From: Cocos nucifera
Lineage: Eukaryota > Streptophyta > Magnoliopsida > Arecales > Arecaceae
DNA: 64,000 bases
Assembly (NCBI GenBank): GCA_006176705.1
Contig: QRFJ01000007.1
Location: 4,141,840-4,205,839, forward strand
Direction: 5' to 3'
A program made the position numbers and the translations under genes. Every line of letters starts with the position of its first letter. The stretch's first letter is position 1. This document shows, piece after piece, positions 45,462 to 58,303 of the stretch. The notes beneath the pieces were generated by a model that did not search any database, was not told the DNA's origin, and was given only the letters and a program-made list of their open reading frames with translations.

Positions 45462-46042
45462 TCACTCGAAACAACCCCAACTTCAGGTTTGCAAACGTCG
45501 ATCCAACTACCGACCCTTTATCTTTCCCCCGGGCGAAACGACGGTCTTGTCCTTTTTCTCTCCCTATGGCAGGGTGGTTGCCTTTGCGGCACCCAAGGTA
45601 AAGATTCGCGAAACGAGCTTCCTTCCACGGGTTGGGGTACATATGACCATTCCCTTGCTAGAGTACTAAATCGTGGCGCTGTTACTGATGCACCCTCTTT
45701 TCCACGGATGGGAAACTGAAGGAAAATAGTGCATCATAATTTCCTCAGCATTTTCTGGCAAACAGACGGAAATTAGGTGGATGGCTTGAAATTGCCTTAA
45801 AAAAGGTAGCAGAAAACAAACATGACGGTATATAAACTTCGATTGTTTTAAGAATTATTCTGAATGATTGAATGACTTAAAGAGTTGATCTGCATGCGGT
45901 TTTCTGGCTGGAAGAAAGATGAGAGAGTTCACATAATTAACCGAAGTGTCTATATGATCTAATTCTTGCATGGACCTGTGGTCATCCCTCCACTTAGGAG
46001 GAGGCTCTGGATTCAACTTTTTGTGCTGGTCTCTAGCATATT
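45462..46042 (-). other. Upstream region of the acidic-protein gene
   Basis: 45462 to about 45660 is GC-rich and probably 5' UTR and promoter on the minus strand. 45700-46042 is AT-rich with no feature seen. Confidence 0.4.
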
Positions 46043-46335
46043 CGGTTCCGTTGCTTTATGAATAAAATATTTATCTAAAAAATTATATTTTTTTAAATAA
46101 TATTTAGATAAAAAAATAATTTATATATATTCTTTTATATATGATAAGTTATTCTAAAATTTATTATTTATTTTTTATATTATTATTTTTTTAAATAAAT
46201 TATTAAAATTTATTTATATTTTTCATAATATTTTTTAGATTTTAAGAAAATGGATGGTTGAGTTATTGAGCATTAAATGATGAAAATATTAGAAACGAGA
46301 ATGAAATATTTTAAATATAAAATTAAATACCTACT
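46043..46335. mobile_element. Left part of a small TIR element split by the copia insertion
   Basis: This segment aligns along its length with 57892 to about 58190 (for example AAAATATTTAYCTAARAA and TTGTTAAAATTTATTTATATTTT-type blocks). It stops exactly at the copia target duplication CTACT (46331-46335). The missing right part is found at 57704-57891 beyond the copia element. Confidence 0.75.
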
Positions 46336-47565
46336 TGTTGCTCCAAGAATTGATTTTGATGATTACAAAGCATTTGAGGGGATTACTAATGAATTTGGCT
46401 TGAAAAAAAAAATTTCTACATTTCAAGGATAAAATCATAATTTTATTAAGTTTTGATCTGAAAGCCTCAAGAGTAAGTATAAAAAATTTCTAATCTTTTG
46501 AAGGCAGTCTCATGATTTTTGGATGCTTATTTTGGAAGAAAATCAAGTTTGAAGTGAAAGGGTCGACCCCTAGGTTGTTCCCTACTGAAAAGGGCTGTTT
46601 GGCATGCTATCTCTGTGCTAAGGATCAATCCCAAGATAGACCTCTACTATTTCAAAGGCTCAAAATATAGAATGACTATTTTTCTGGATTTTGTCTCAGA
46701 GGTCAATCATGAGTCGACCCCTGTGTCATGAGTCGACTCCTGCAACAAAATTTTTTCTACAATTGCTATTTTTTTCTTATTTTGACAGATTTTAATGGTT
46801 TCTTTAATATTTCTAATGGCTATAAATCTTGCTCAGGATTCTCTCCTCCACCTATTAAAGATTTAAAAAGCTTTAAATAGGAAAAAACATAAGAGAATGA
46901 TGAACGAATTATAAGCCCTAAGCAAAAAGTATTCATCAAGAAAAAAGCTTTTATCTTCAAGTTTACCAACCTCTTAAGAGCTCATTCAAGTCTCCATCAA
47001 TCTTGAAGAAAATCAAAGAAGCTTCTTCCACTATTCAGAAAAGCATTTTTAAGATTTTATTTGCTCACAAAGGGAGCTAAACTTGTATTTGATTATCATT
47101 AAATCTTTTTCTCTACTTTATTGTTTTGATTCAAGTTTTGGAGGGTTCCAAAATTTGGGAAGGTTGATCCTAACCTTGAATAGGATTGTATTGGATTGGC
47201 TTGTATGCAAAAAATAAGTGTTTTAGTTTGGGATAGCTAGGGTTGGAGGTTTCTAACATTGTATTCAGTTTTGAATATAGTTAGTGGATTTTTAATTCTC
47301 AAGTAGGAGCTTGGAGAGTGGATGTAGGTGTAAGAAAAATATCGAACTACTATAAATCTTACTTGTTTGTGGTATGCTTGCTATCTTTCTTTTCTTAGTT
47401 TATTAAATTCTTGCTCTCTAATCTTTTATATTTTTCTCTAACCTAAATCGCTTCACACACGCATCTTACATATTATCATTCAATCTTGATATCTTTAAAT
47501 TAGTTTTAAAATATTAAAAATATAATTCACCCTACCCTCCTCTTGGGTTGCATAGCTGGGTAATA
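46336..47565 (+). repeat. 5' LTR of the copia element
   Basis: Starts TGTTGCTCC and ends GGGTAATA just before the primer binding site. Aligns with the 3' LTR; contains the paired CGACCC/GAGTCGAC motifs near 46560 and 46730. Confidence 0.9.
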
Positions 47566-47628
47566 AGTGGTATCAGAGTCCGTTGCTCTAGTCCTACTTT
47601 GATTTAACTATCAAAAAGCTAAAGATCT

Positions 47629-48560
47629 ATGGCAACCCAAGTTAGTATTTCTCTAGCCGAAGGGCAGTCCACAAATTGACCTTCATCTTTCAATGGGTCA
47701 AACTATACCTATTGGAAAGCTCGGATGAGAATTTTCATACAAGCACGTGACTATGATATGTGAAGTATCATAGTTAATGGACCACACACATCCACTAAGA
47801 TAATTGATGGTGAGGAATCAATCAAACTCGAAAAGGAATGAGATGAGATTGATAAAAAAATGGCTCAACTCAATGCAAGAGTCATGAATATTTTATATTG
47901 TGCTAATGAATTTAATCATATTTCAACATGTATATCGGCTAAGAAAATATGAGATAGGTTAGAAGTAACTCATGAAAGTATTAATTAAATTAAAGAGTCA
48001 AAAAATAACATGCTTGTGCACAAATATAAACTTTTCAAAATGGAGCATGATGAATCAATAAATAGTCTTAAAAGTCATGGCAAGTCTTATTCTAACAGTG
48101 ACCTTGTGAGGAAGATTCTTAAGTCTTTGCCAAGAACATGGGAGACCAAAGTGACTGCAATCCAAGAAGCCAAAGATCTGAATATTTTACTCTTGGAGGA
48201 GCTTCTAGGATCACAAATGACGTATGAGCTAAGCATGAAATAACATCAAGAAGAAAATATCAAGAAAGACAATAAGCCTTAAACCCACCACTCAACAAGA
48301 GGAGAAATCCGATGAAATGGAAGATGAAGAATAAGAAGAAGAAATAGCCCTCATCACAAGAAAGTTTAAGAGATTTTTGAAGAAAAAACAAGGGATGAGG
48401 AAGAGGCTACCTATTAAAGGAGAGCATAGCAAGGAAAAGGATAGGAAGCAGCCCCTTATTTGCTATGAATGTAAGAAGCCGAGACACTTTAGGTTTGAAT
48501 GTCCTCAACTTAAAAAGGTTTCCAAAAAATATAAGAAAAAGGCTATGGTGGCAACATAAA
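47629..48560 (+). pseudogene. Copia gag (broken)
   Basis: Starts at ATG 47629 and reads into SSFNGSNYTYWKARMRIFIQ, the usual copia gag opening. At least five in-frame stops and shifts follow. 48010-48243 carries the gag core (LVRKILKSLPRTWETKVTAI). 48377-48559 carries a zinc knuckle CYECKKPRHFRFEC, a CX2CX4HX4C motif. Confidence 0.85.
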
Positions 48561-49162
48561 GTGATAGTGACGACTCAAGCTCCGAAGAGAAAGAAGCTCA
48601 TGAATAAGCCAACCTGTGCCTTATAGCATATGAGAATGAGGTAAGTGCTGAAATCTCAAATGAATTTACATTCGAAGAACTTCAAAAAGTCTTCTATGAC
48701 TTAGTAGATGATTTAAAGAAGTTAGGAACTAAAAATAAAGATCTAAAATTGAAAAATCAAGTCTTGTTAAAAGAAAATAAAACTATCCTAAGTGAAAAAT
48801 TAGTCTTAATTCAAGAGAATCTAAATTTAAAAAATAAAATCGATAATTTAAAATAGATAGTTGAAAAATTTATTTTGAGTTCAAATAAACTTCATATGAT
48901 TCTTAAAAATCAAAAGACTGTTTATGATAAGATCGGTCTAGGCTATAACTCCTTAAAAAAATAAAAATTTCTTAAAAATATTTTTATAAATTCATAAAGC
49001 AATAAATTTTTAAATGTTACTTGCTTTAAATATAGTAAATTAAGACACAAATCTTATACATGCTTCTCTAACAATTCAAATGTAAAGAAAACTTGGGTAC
49101 CTAGAGTAAGGACTTGATTTTGCATGTAGGTATGTCTTGCATCCAAAGAAAAAAATTAAAGA

Positions 49163-49414
49163 TGGCATCTTAACAGCGGATGCTCAAGACACATGACCGA
49201 TGATGAGTCCCAATTCATCATGCTTGATGTTAAAAATGGAGGGATGGTCACATTTGGAGACAATGGCAAAGAAAAGATCATTGGTATAGGCAAATTCGAT
49301 ATCACTCTCTCTAAGTATATTGAAAATATTTTATTAGTAGATGGTTTAAAATATAATCTCTTAAGTATTAGTCAATTTTGTGACAAGAGTTACAAAGTTA
49401 TTTTTGAATCTTGA
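49163..49414 (+). pseudogene. Copia protease region with altered catalytic site
   Basis: Reads WHLNSGCSRHMTDDESQF, where copia proteases have a D-S-G triad; here the Asp is Asn. It continues with IGIGKFDITLSKYIENILLV and ends at a stop at 49412. The substitution would abolish aspartic protease activity even without the other damage. Confidence 0.8.
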
Positions 49415-50553
49415 TTGTGCTTTGTAACTAGTCCCAATGAGGATGGCATTAAGTTAGTTGATCATAGGTATGGTAATGTTTATATGGTAGATTTAAATGA
49501 TCTTTCTATGATAAACATGCAATGTCTAGTAGCTATGAATGCCAAAATTAATAAGACCAGTTGGCTTTGGCATCGTAGACTTGCATACATTAGTATACAT
49601 TCACTTTCAAAGCTTATCAAAAAAGAATTAATTATCAATTTACCAAAATTGAACTTTGAAAAAGATAAAATTTATGATGCATGCTAACTAAGTAAACAAA
49701 CAAGAGTTTCATTCAAATCTAAGAACATTATTTCAACTTCTAGGCTTTTGAAACTTTTGCACATGGATTTGTTTGGTCTTACAAGAATAACAAGCTTAAG
49801 TGAAAAATATTATGATTTTATAATTATCGATAATTACTCACGTTTTACATGGATTTTCTTTTTAGCACATAAAGATGAAACTTTTCATGTTTTCACAAGG
49901 TTTTATCGAAAAGTTACAAAAGAAAAAGAATTTTTAATTCAAAGCATTCGAATTGATCATGGAACCAAATTTGAAAATCAAGACTTTGAAAAATTTTATG
50001 ATGAAAAAGAAATTAGCCATAATTTTTCAATACTTAAGATATTCCAACAAAATGGAGTAGTAGAAAAAAAAATAGAACTCTAAAAGAAATAGCCCATACT
50101 ATGTTATGTGAAAGCAACCTTCCAAGATACTCTTGGGCGGAAGCAATTAACACAGTATGTTACATCTTAAATCATGCCCTAATCAGACCAATTTTAAAGA
50201 AAACATCCTATAAACTTTGGAAAGGAAGAAAATCTAACATTGCATATTTTCATGTTTTTGGTTATCAATGTTTTATTTTGAACAATAATAAAAAAAAATT
50301 AGATAAATTTGATGCAAAATTCGATGAAGCTATTTTTCTTGGTTACTCCTCTTCTAGTAAAGCTTTTAGAGTTTTTAACAAAAGAATCTTAGTAGTAGAG
50401 GAGTCAATACATGTTGTTTTTGATGAGACTAATGATCTTCCATCAAGAAAGAGTGAGGGTATTGATGATGCAAATCTTTTTATAGAAAGAATGAAAGAGA
50501 TCATCCTAAAGAATTCAACAATTCAAAATGAAAAAAATCATGAAGACAAGTAA
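49415..50553 (+). pseudogene. Copia pre-integrase and integrase (broken)
   Basis: 49415-49687 has the GAG-pre-integrase motif WLWHRRLAYISIHSLSKLI. 49748-50083 has the catalytic core with the first Asp in LLHMDLFG, the second in IRIDHGTKF and the Glu in QQNGVVEKK. 50101-50553 continues with YSWAEAINTVCYILNH and the C-terminal part. Stops separate the three blocks. Confidence 0.85.
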
Positions 50554-50639
50554 GAAATTGAGGGTGAAGGACAATAAGAACAACCTCAAGGTACAAATGA
50601 TCTTCCAAAAGAATGGAGGAATGTTCACAATCATCCCAA

Positions 50640-53600
50640 AGAATTAATTATTAGTGATCCTACACATGGGATAAGAACTCGCTCTTCACTTAGAGATGCA
50701 TACAATCATTTTGCATTTGTTTCTCATTTTGAATCCAAAATCATTGATGAAGCCAAAAAAGATTATAATTGGATTAATACAATGCAAGAAAAACTTAATC
50801 AGTTCGAAAGAAATAATGTATGGACCTTAGTATCAAGACCTAAAATTATCCAATAATTGGTACAAAATGGGTAGATAGAAATAAATTGGATAAAAATAGA
50901 AATATAATTAGAAATAAAGCAAGACTAATTGCAAAGAATTATAATCAAGAAGAGAAAATTGATTTTGATGAAACCTCTGCACCTGTTGCTAGACTAGAAG
51001 CAATTAGACTTTTACTCGCTTATGCATGCTTTATGAATTTCAAGCTATTTCAAATTGATGTTAAAAGTGCTTTTCTAAATGGATATGTTGGTGCAGAATC
51101 TAGTTGACGTCGGATCGAACTGAAGTTGGAGAAGATGAGATTACCATCGGTGATCTGCAAAATAAAGTTTCATCCGAAGTCGGTGGTGGCGGCTCCGATA
51201 GGATCCTCCGACGATCAAGTCAGCCCTTCTGATCAACAGAAATGGAATGCTCAGGCAAGAATTCAATAGAGTTTTAGGAAGGAGAAGTGAGCTTAGAGAA
51301 AACATATCTGAAGGATCCCTTTTAATGATGGAGTCTGGAGTAGATTAATAGTGATGGTCATAATCATCTGATAGTGGGCCGCTCTAGGCCACGTAGAGTT
51401 TATTACGAAGAGAGGTATCTATTAACATGATGTGGCCATTCGTTGAGATTTAATAATTGAAGTTCGGAGGAAGTAAACGTTGGTTGGTGAAGAGCTTTGA
51501 CATACATCAATTTCAGAGGAGTTCGGACTCCTAAAGAAAACTTGACTGAAGAAAAAATTTAAAAAAAATTCGACTGGTGGAGAAATCTGACTGAAGGAGA
51601 AGTCTAGAAGGAGTTCGGCTCCTGAAAGAATTTGACTGAAGAAAAAATTCGAAAGAAGTTCGGCTCTTAGAGAAACTTAACTGAAGAAGAAATTCGGAAG
51701 AAATTTAGTTGATGAAAAAATTTGACTGAAGGAGACGTCCGAAAGAAGTTCGATTAAAAGTTCGACAAGAGAGTTTGGTATGCTACTGGGAATTCGACTG
51801 AAGGAAGAAATTCAGAAGGAGTTTCGGCTCCTAAGAGAACTTGACTAGAAAAGAATCCAAAAGGAGTTCGACTCCTAGAGGAATCTGACTGAAAGAAGTC
51901 TGGAAGGAGTTTCGGACTCTTGAAAGAATCCGACTACAAGAGAATTCGCAAGAAGTTTGATTTATATGAAAAAATCTAACTAAAAAATATCGGAAGGATT
52001 CGCGTTATGGAGTAAATCAACTGAAGAGAACTCTGAAGGAAGTTCACATCTTTGGAAGAATTCGACTGAAGGAGAAATCCAAAGGAGTTCGTCTCTAGAG
52101 AAACTTGACTGAAGGAGAAGTCTGGAGGAAGTTGGCTCCTGAGAATCCGACCTAAGGAGAAGTCTGGACACATAGTGGCTCCTGGAGGAATCCGACAGAA
52201 AGAGAAATTCGGAAGGAGTTCGGTTGGAGGAATCCGATTGAAATAGAAATTCGGAAGAAGTTCGACTGATGGAGAAACTCGACTGAAGAAGAAGTCCGAA
52301 AGAAGTTTGGCTGAAGTCTGAAAAGAGTTCGGCTTCTGGAGGAATCCGATTGAAGAAGAAATTTGGAAGAAGTTTGGTTGATGGAGAAATGCGACTGAAG
52401 GAGAAGTCCGGAGGGGGTTCGGCTCATGGAGGAATCCGACTTAAGTAGAGGTCTGGAAGGAGTTCGATTTCTAGAGAAATCCATTTAAAGGAGAAGTTTG
52501 GAAGGAGAGGTCCAGAAGGAGTTTGGCTCCTGTAGGAATCCAACTGAAGAAGAGGTTCGGAAGGAGTTCGGCTCCTGTAGAAATCCGACTGAAGGAGAGG
52601 TCCGAAAGAAGTTCTACTCCTGGAGGAATCCATCTGAAGGAGAAATTTGAAAGAAGTTCGGCTCCTGGAGGAATCCTACTGAAGAAAAAATCCAAAAAAA
52701 ATTTGGTTGATGGAGAAATCCGATTGAAGGAGAAATCCGGAAAGAGTTTGGCTCCTTTAGAAATCTGACTGAAAGAGAGGTTCGAAAAGAGTTTGACTGT
52801 TGGAGGAGTTCAATCGCTGAAGGAGTTCGGCTAAGGTTCGACCGTTGGAGGAGTTCGGCTGGGGTCCGACCATTGGAGGAGAATTCTTGATCGAAGCTCT
52901 TTCATAATTACCAGTTGCATTAGGCTAAGCATCAGGCTGAACTTTGGCGGGAGCGGGGTTTATCCCCAACATGATATATTATCGAAGAAGTTTATGTAGA
53001 ACAACATCCCAGTTTTGAAAATCATGCTTTTCCAAATTATGTTTTTAGATTAAACAAAGCATTATATGGTTTAAAACAAGCACCTAGGGCTTGGTATGAC
53101 AGACTAAGTAAATTCTTGCTTAATAATGGATTTTCAAGAGAAAATGTAGATATAACCATTTTTATTAAAAGAGATCATGATGACATCTTAGTAATACAAA
53201 TATATGTTGATGACATTATATTTGGATCTACTAATAAAACTTTATGTCAAAATTTTGCTAAGCTCATGCAGGGGGAGTTCGAGATGAGCATGATGGGTGA
53301 ACTAGCATTTTTCCTCGGACTTCAAATCAAACAAACAAAAGAAGGGATCTCCATCACTCAAAGCAAGTACATAAGAAAACTACTCAAGAGATTTAGGATG
53401 GAGAGCTCCAAAGCAATTGGTACTCCTATGAGTCCATCATGTAAGCTTAACAAGAATGAAGGAGGTAAAAGAGTTGATCAAAAACTTTATAGAGGCATGG
53501 TTAGTTCTTTATTATATTTAGCTGCTAGTAGACCAGATATCATCTTTAGTGTTTATTTATGTATACGATTTCAATCTAATCCAAAAGAATTATATTTAAA

Positions 53601-54150
53601 TATTATAAAAATAATACTTAAATACGTAAAAGAAACTCAATCCATAGGTCTATGGTACTTTAAGAATTCATCAATCGATTTAATTGGATATTCAGATGCA
53701 GACTTTGTTGGATGTAAATTAGATAGAAAAAGCACTAGTGGAACTTGCCAATTTCTAGGAGTTAACTTAATTTCTTAATTTAGCAAGAAGCAAAATTTGG
53801 TAGCATTATCTATGGCCAAGGCCAAATACGTTACAGCCGAAAGTTACTATGCATAAATCTTGTGGATTAAGCAACAAGTTGAGGACTTTGGCATCAAACT
53901 AAACAAAACTTCCATAAGATGTGATAATACTAGTACCATAAATCTAACTAAAAATCCAATCCAACACTCTAGGTTAAAATACATTGAAATAAGACATCAT
54001 TTTATAAAAGAACATGTTCAAAATAATGACATAATTCTTGATTATATTTGAACCAAAAATCAACTGGCTGATATTTTTATTAAGGCCTTAAGTGAAGATA
54101 AATTTTATGAAATTAGAAGAGAATTGGGAATTTTAGATCCTTTTGCTTAA
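50640..54150 (+). pseudogene. Copia reverse transcriptase and RNase H, split by a solo LTR
   Basis: The N-terminal half (50640-51085) reads ARLIAKNYNQEEKIDFDETS and FKLFQIDVKSAFLNGY. It breaks at 51086 and resumes at 52977 with EEVYVEQHPSFENHAFPNYV and LNKALYGLKQAPRAWYD. The catalytic IQIYVDDIIFGST is intact at about 53200. RNase H motifs GYSDADFVGCKLDRKSTSG and IRCDNTSTINLTKN follow, with stops between. The end is near 54150 (ELGILDPFA). Confidence 0.88.
51086..52971 (-). mobile_element. Solo LTR, expanded, same family as the 14.5 kb element
   Basis: On the minus strand it starts TGTTGGGGATAAACCCCGCTC and ends AGATTCTGCACCAACA, like the LTRs at 14457 and 19214. Flanks GGATA (51081-51085) and TGATA (52972-52976) agree at four of five bases. 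Removing the insert plus one flank rejoins the copia reverse transcriptase as N-G-Y-I. It is 1886 bases against 1077 for its relatives. The excess is a large array (about 51530-52880) of 40-50 bp units such as GGAGTTCGGCTCCTGGAGGA plus ATCCGACTGAAGGAGAA. No internal sequence or second LTR is present. Confidence 0.9.
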
Positions 54151-54754
54151 ATATTTTTTTTTTGATCCCAACTTATTCTCTACTAATATTTTTGGATCAA
54201 TTCTTAAAACTTAATTTCATTGCTTTAAGTTAAAAATTATCCATCCTTCTTATCTTTTTCTTAACTATAAGAAAAAAAATTATTTTTGAAATTAATAAGA
54301 AAAATCATGGATAAATAATTATACTTTAGTTATCTCATGAATTTATTTGAGCATTCTAATGATTTTGATCATTTGATTCATTTTAAGCAACTATTTGTAT
54401 TTTACACATTTTGATCATATCATTTATTCTTTTTAAAAATTAATTGATATCAAGAAATTATTTTTGATCTTAAAAGAGAACTTTAGTTTTTAATCAATTA
54501 ATATCAGACAGCTTACCATTTATATTATATTTTATTGATCTTAAAAAATATATATATATAATAAAAGAAAAGAAAAGATGATTCCTGAAAAACTAAATAT
54601 ATCTTATAATTTACTTTGAATGATCTATTTAAAATCTTTAATTTTTAAAATATTTCATCTTTCTTGAATTTTAAAATTTAAAATAATTTTATTTAATACA
54701 TTTATATTATTCAAAAAGGAAGAGATGTATTTTTAATCCATGTTGTTCATAAAT

Positions 54755-54759
<5 letters not shown>

Positions 54760-54824
<65 letters not shown>
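54760..54824. repeat. AT microsatellite
   Basis: More than 30 uninterrupted AT units in the non-coding 3' part of the copia element. Confidence 0.95.
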
Positions 54825-54827
<3 letters not shown>

Positions 54828-56490
54828 TTCTAAATTTGTTGTATTCTTTCAAAATGGGGAAGAAAAGCTAAAAGATAAATTTATCCAATAATAATTATAA
54901 AAAAGAGGAAGAGAAAATATTATGTGATGAATTTTTTGATATTTACTCTTAAAAAATAAGAAAAAAGATGTTTGTTTGTTAAATATTATCTAGTTAGCCT
55001 TGACTAAACTTTCTAATTAATTTGAGTTAAGAATAATGAACTTTGATAGTTTTATGATCCTTTTAACTTAAGCCTTCATGTGATTATTCAGTTTAAATTC
55101 AATTGATTTGATTGCCAAATTATTTTTGATAACTAATTGGAGTTAAAACTAATTTGAAATATATTCTCACTTCAAAAAAATTAATTTTAATACATAATTC
55201 TAATTTTAAAATTTATTTAAAATATGAATATAATACATAATTTTTAATGTGCCTTTAGAAATCTTTGTAAAATCATTTTTGCTCTGATACTATCTTTATT
55301 TTGCTCAATACATTTCTAATATATATCTTTTTCGAGCTTAATTAACTAAAATTTATTTAAGAAAAGAAAAAAATGAATAATAAATTAGATATTGTACTTA
55401 ATTTTATTATTCAAATCTTTAAAAAGCTCTAATCCTCTTAAAGCTTAAAAGTACATACTTAAAAATCTGTTCAAAAAATTATATTCATTCAAAAAAGAGG
55501 AGAGCCTTTGATATTTGAGTTTAAGCTAATTTTTTTGTAAAGAAAGAAATTTCAAATGATAAGCTTTTAAAGGAAAGTTGATTTATTTTATTTGATTCAA
55601 TTTTTTAAATTTTTTATTTAATTTTTTAAATTTGATACATCTGTCATTTGACACACCTCATCACATCTCTGATACCTCATTTGATTCAGATGCTTCCAGC
55701 TATGATCTCTATTAGATTTAGTTTAGTCATCTTTGTATTAGATTATGATCTAGTATCTCTTAGTTGTTTCTATGAGTTATTGATTAAGTTATAGTTTGTT
55801 ATATTTTTTTTTTTTGAATCAAACTTATGGCATTGGTACTATTGGCTGTTTAGGTCATGGATAGTTATATCCATGAATTTTGTATGTTTTGATGGCTTAA
55901 TTCTCATGAATACTTTTGATATCTTTATATTTTGTATATTTAGCACTTATATATTTTGATAACTTAATGTTATGATAATTATTTGAATGTAAATATGTGA
56001 TGATGTCATTTGAATGATGTGAAATGAAATCTTTGTGAATTGGCTAAATTTCATTATGATCATTATATTATAAATTGAAAGTTTTGTTATAAACTCTTGT
56101 TCTAACAGGAAAACATATGAAATAACTTAAGGAGGAGGCTTTTTTATTTTTAAATTTTAAAATTCTTTAAGATCTTACTTGATGATGTCAAAAAGAAGAG
56201 TAGAGTAAATAAAATTGGACTATAAGTAAAATTGATTAAAAAAATAAAATAAAAGTAAAATTGACAAAAGAAATAAGTAAGTCAAATACTTTTGCAAATC
56301 ATTTAAATGCCTGACTATAAGTAATCATCAAACTACTCTTAATGCCATATTGATCAAATAATTAAATATAATATCCTAGTATGTGATGTAGCATGTTCCT
56401 TCAAAATTTTTGAAACCCTCAATCAATGTTTCTATATGCTTTATTTTTGCTTATGCTCAAATATTTTATCATCATCAAAAAGGGGAAGAT

Positions 56491-57698
56491 TGTTGCTCCA
56501 AAAATTGATTTTGATCATTACCAAGCATTTGAAAGGATTACTAATGAATTTGGCTTGAAAAAAAAAAATTTATATTTCAAGAGCAAAATCATAATTTTAT
56601 CAAATTTTGATCTGAGAGCCTTAAGAACAAGTAAAGAATATTTTTAATCCTTTGGAGGTAGTCCCATGATTTTTGGATGCTTATTTTGGAAGAAAATCAA
56701 GTTTGAAGCAAAAGGATCGACCCCTGGGTCGTCCCCTGCTGAAAAAGGCTGTTTGGCATACTGTCTCTGTGCTAAGGGTTGACCTCTATTGTTCCAAAGG
56801 CTAAAAATACAGAACGACTTTTTTTCTGAATTTATCTCAGAGGTCGACCTCGAGGTCAACTCTTGTGTCATGAGTCGACCTCTGCAATAAAAATTTTTCT
56901 ACAACAACTATTTCTTTCTTATTTTGACAGGTTTTAATGGTTTCTTTAATGTCTCCAACGGCTACAAATCTTGCTCAAGATTCTCTCCTCCACCTATTGA
57001 AGATTTAAAAGACTTTAAATAGGAAAAACACAAGAGATTGATAAATGAATTATCAGTCCTAAGCAAAAAGTATTCATCAAGAAAAGAAGCTTTCATCTTC
57101 AAGTTCACCAACCTCTCAAGAGCTCATTCAAGTCTCCATCAACCTTGAGGAAAATCAAAGAAGCTTCTTCCACTATTCAGAAAAGTATTCTTAAGATTTT
57201 ATTTGCTCACAAAAGGAGCTAAACTTATATTTGATTGTCATTAAATCTTTTTCTCTACTTTATTATTTTGATTCAAGTTTTGAAGGATTCCAAAACTTGG
57301 AAAGGTTGATCCTAACCTTGAATAGGATTGTATTGGATTGGCTTGTACCTGAAAAATAAGTGTTCTAGTTTGGGATAGCTAGGGTTAGAGGTTTCCAATA
57401 TTGGATTCAGTTTTGAATACGGTTAGTGAATTTTTAATTCCCAAGTAGGAGCTTGGAAAGTGGATGTAGGTGCAAGAAAAGCATCGAACCACTATAAATC
57501 TTGCTTGTTTATGGTATGCTTGTTATCTTTCTTTCCTTAGTTTGTTAAATTATTGCTCTCTAATCTTTTATATTTTTCTCTAACCTAAATCGCTTCACAC
57601 ACACATCTTGCATATCATCATTCAATCTTGATATCTTTATATTAGCTTTAAAATATTAAAAACTCAATTCACCCTCCCCCCCTCTTGACTGGACAACA
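56491..57698 (+). repeat. 3' LTR of the copia element
   Basis: Starts TGTTGCTCC after a purine tract and ends GGACAACA before the target duplication CTACT. Compared with the 5' LTR it lacks about 11 bases near the end (after CCTCTTG) and has scattered substitutions. Confidence 0.9.
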
Positions 57699-57703
57699 CT
57701 ACT

Positions 57704-57891
57704 TTATTGGCTCATGAGAAAATGATTTAGCCACCTTCTAGATGGATAAAACTTTTCTCCATTTCATGAATAAATGCTATCATAGAAAAGTAATTTTTTC
57801 ACCTTGAAAAATATGAGAACATGAATAAATTGATCAATAAAAAAGTAGACCAATTTTTTCATAATATTTATCCATAAAAAAATAGGCCCTT
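57704..57891. mobile_element. Right part of the split small TIR element
   Basis: Continues the element interrupted at 46335. It ends ATAATATTTATCCATAAAAA plus AATAGGCCCT, matching the right end of the next copy. Confidence 0.75.
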
Positions 57892-58303
57892 AGGGGTCGT
57901 TCTTTTGTAGGTAAAATATTTACCTAAGAATCTATATTTTTCTAAATAACTATTTTCTTAATAATACTTAGATAGGTAAAATAATATATCTATATTTTTT
58001 TATGCATGGGCAAGTTGCTCCAAAATCTATTATTCATGTTCTTTTATATTACTATTTTCTTAAGTAGGTTGTTAAAATTTATTTATATTTTCAATAATAT
58101 CCCTTATGCATTTTAGATGATGGAGATATTAGAAATGAGAATAGATATTTTAGATATAACATTATCTACTATCCTCATAGATAAATGCTATCTTAAAAAA
58201 AATATTTTTTTATTTTAAAAAATATGAGAATATGGATAAATTAGTAAATAAAAAAAGTAGATCAATTTTTTTATAATATTTATCCATAAAAGAATGAGCC
58301 CTT
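57892..58303. mobile_element. Small TIR element (Tourist-like), second copy
   Basis: Ends AGGGGTCGTTCTTTT and AAAAGAATGAGCCCT form a terminal inverted repeat (13 of 15 match). TTA or TT-type flanks lie on both sides. It directly abuts the right end of the first copy, so the two are head-to-tail. About 410 bases, AT-rich, non-coding. Confidence 0.7.

Larger units (their letters stand above)
46336..57698 (+). mobile_element. Full-length copia retrotransposon, inactive, with nested solo LTR
   Basis: LTRs 46336-47565 and 56491-57698 (about 1.2 kb each) start TGTTGCTCC and end TAATA/CAACA. They are flanked by the perfect target duplication CTACT (46331-46335, 57699-57703). A primer binding site TGGTATCAGAGT (initiator-Met type) is at 47568, and a purine tract AAAAAGGGGAAGA ends at 56489. 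Order inside is gag, protease, integrase, reverse transcriptase, RNase H, as in Ty1/copia elements. A 1.9 kb solo LTR (51086-52971) splits the reverse transcriptase. Without it the element is about 9.5 kb, the size range of SIRE/Maximus-type copia. About 2.3 kb of non-coding DNA separates RNase H from the 3' LTR. Many stops make it dead. Confidence 0.93.

Noticed and set aside
44809..45669. 286-codon open frame on the plus strand
   Set aside because: It is antisense to the acidic-protein frame, is Ser/Pro low-complexity and reads as a composition shadow.
52152..52695. Overlapping minus-strand frames with Ser/Arg repeats
   Set aside because: Translation of the expanded minisatellite of the solo LTR, not a gene.
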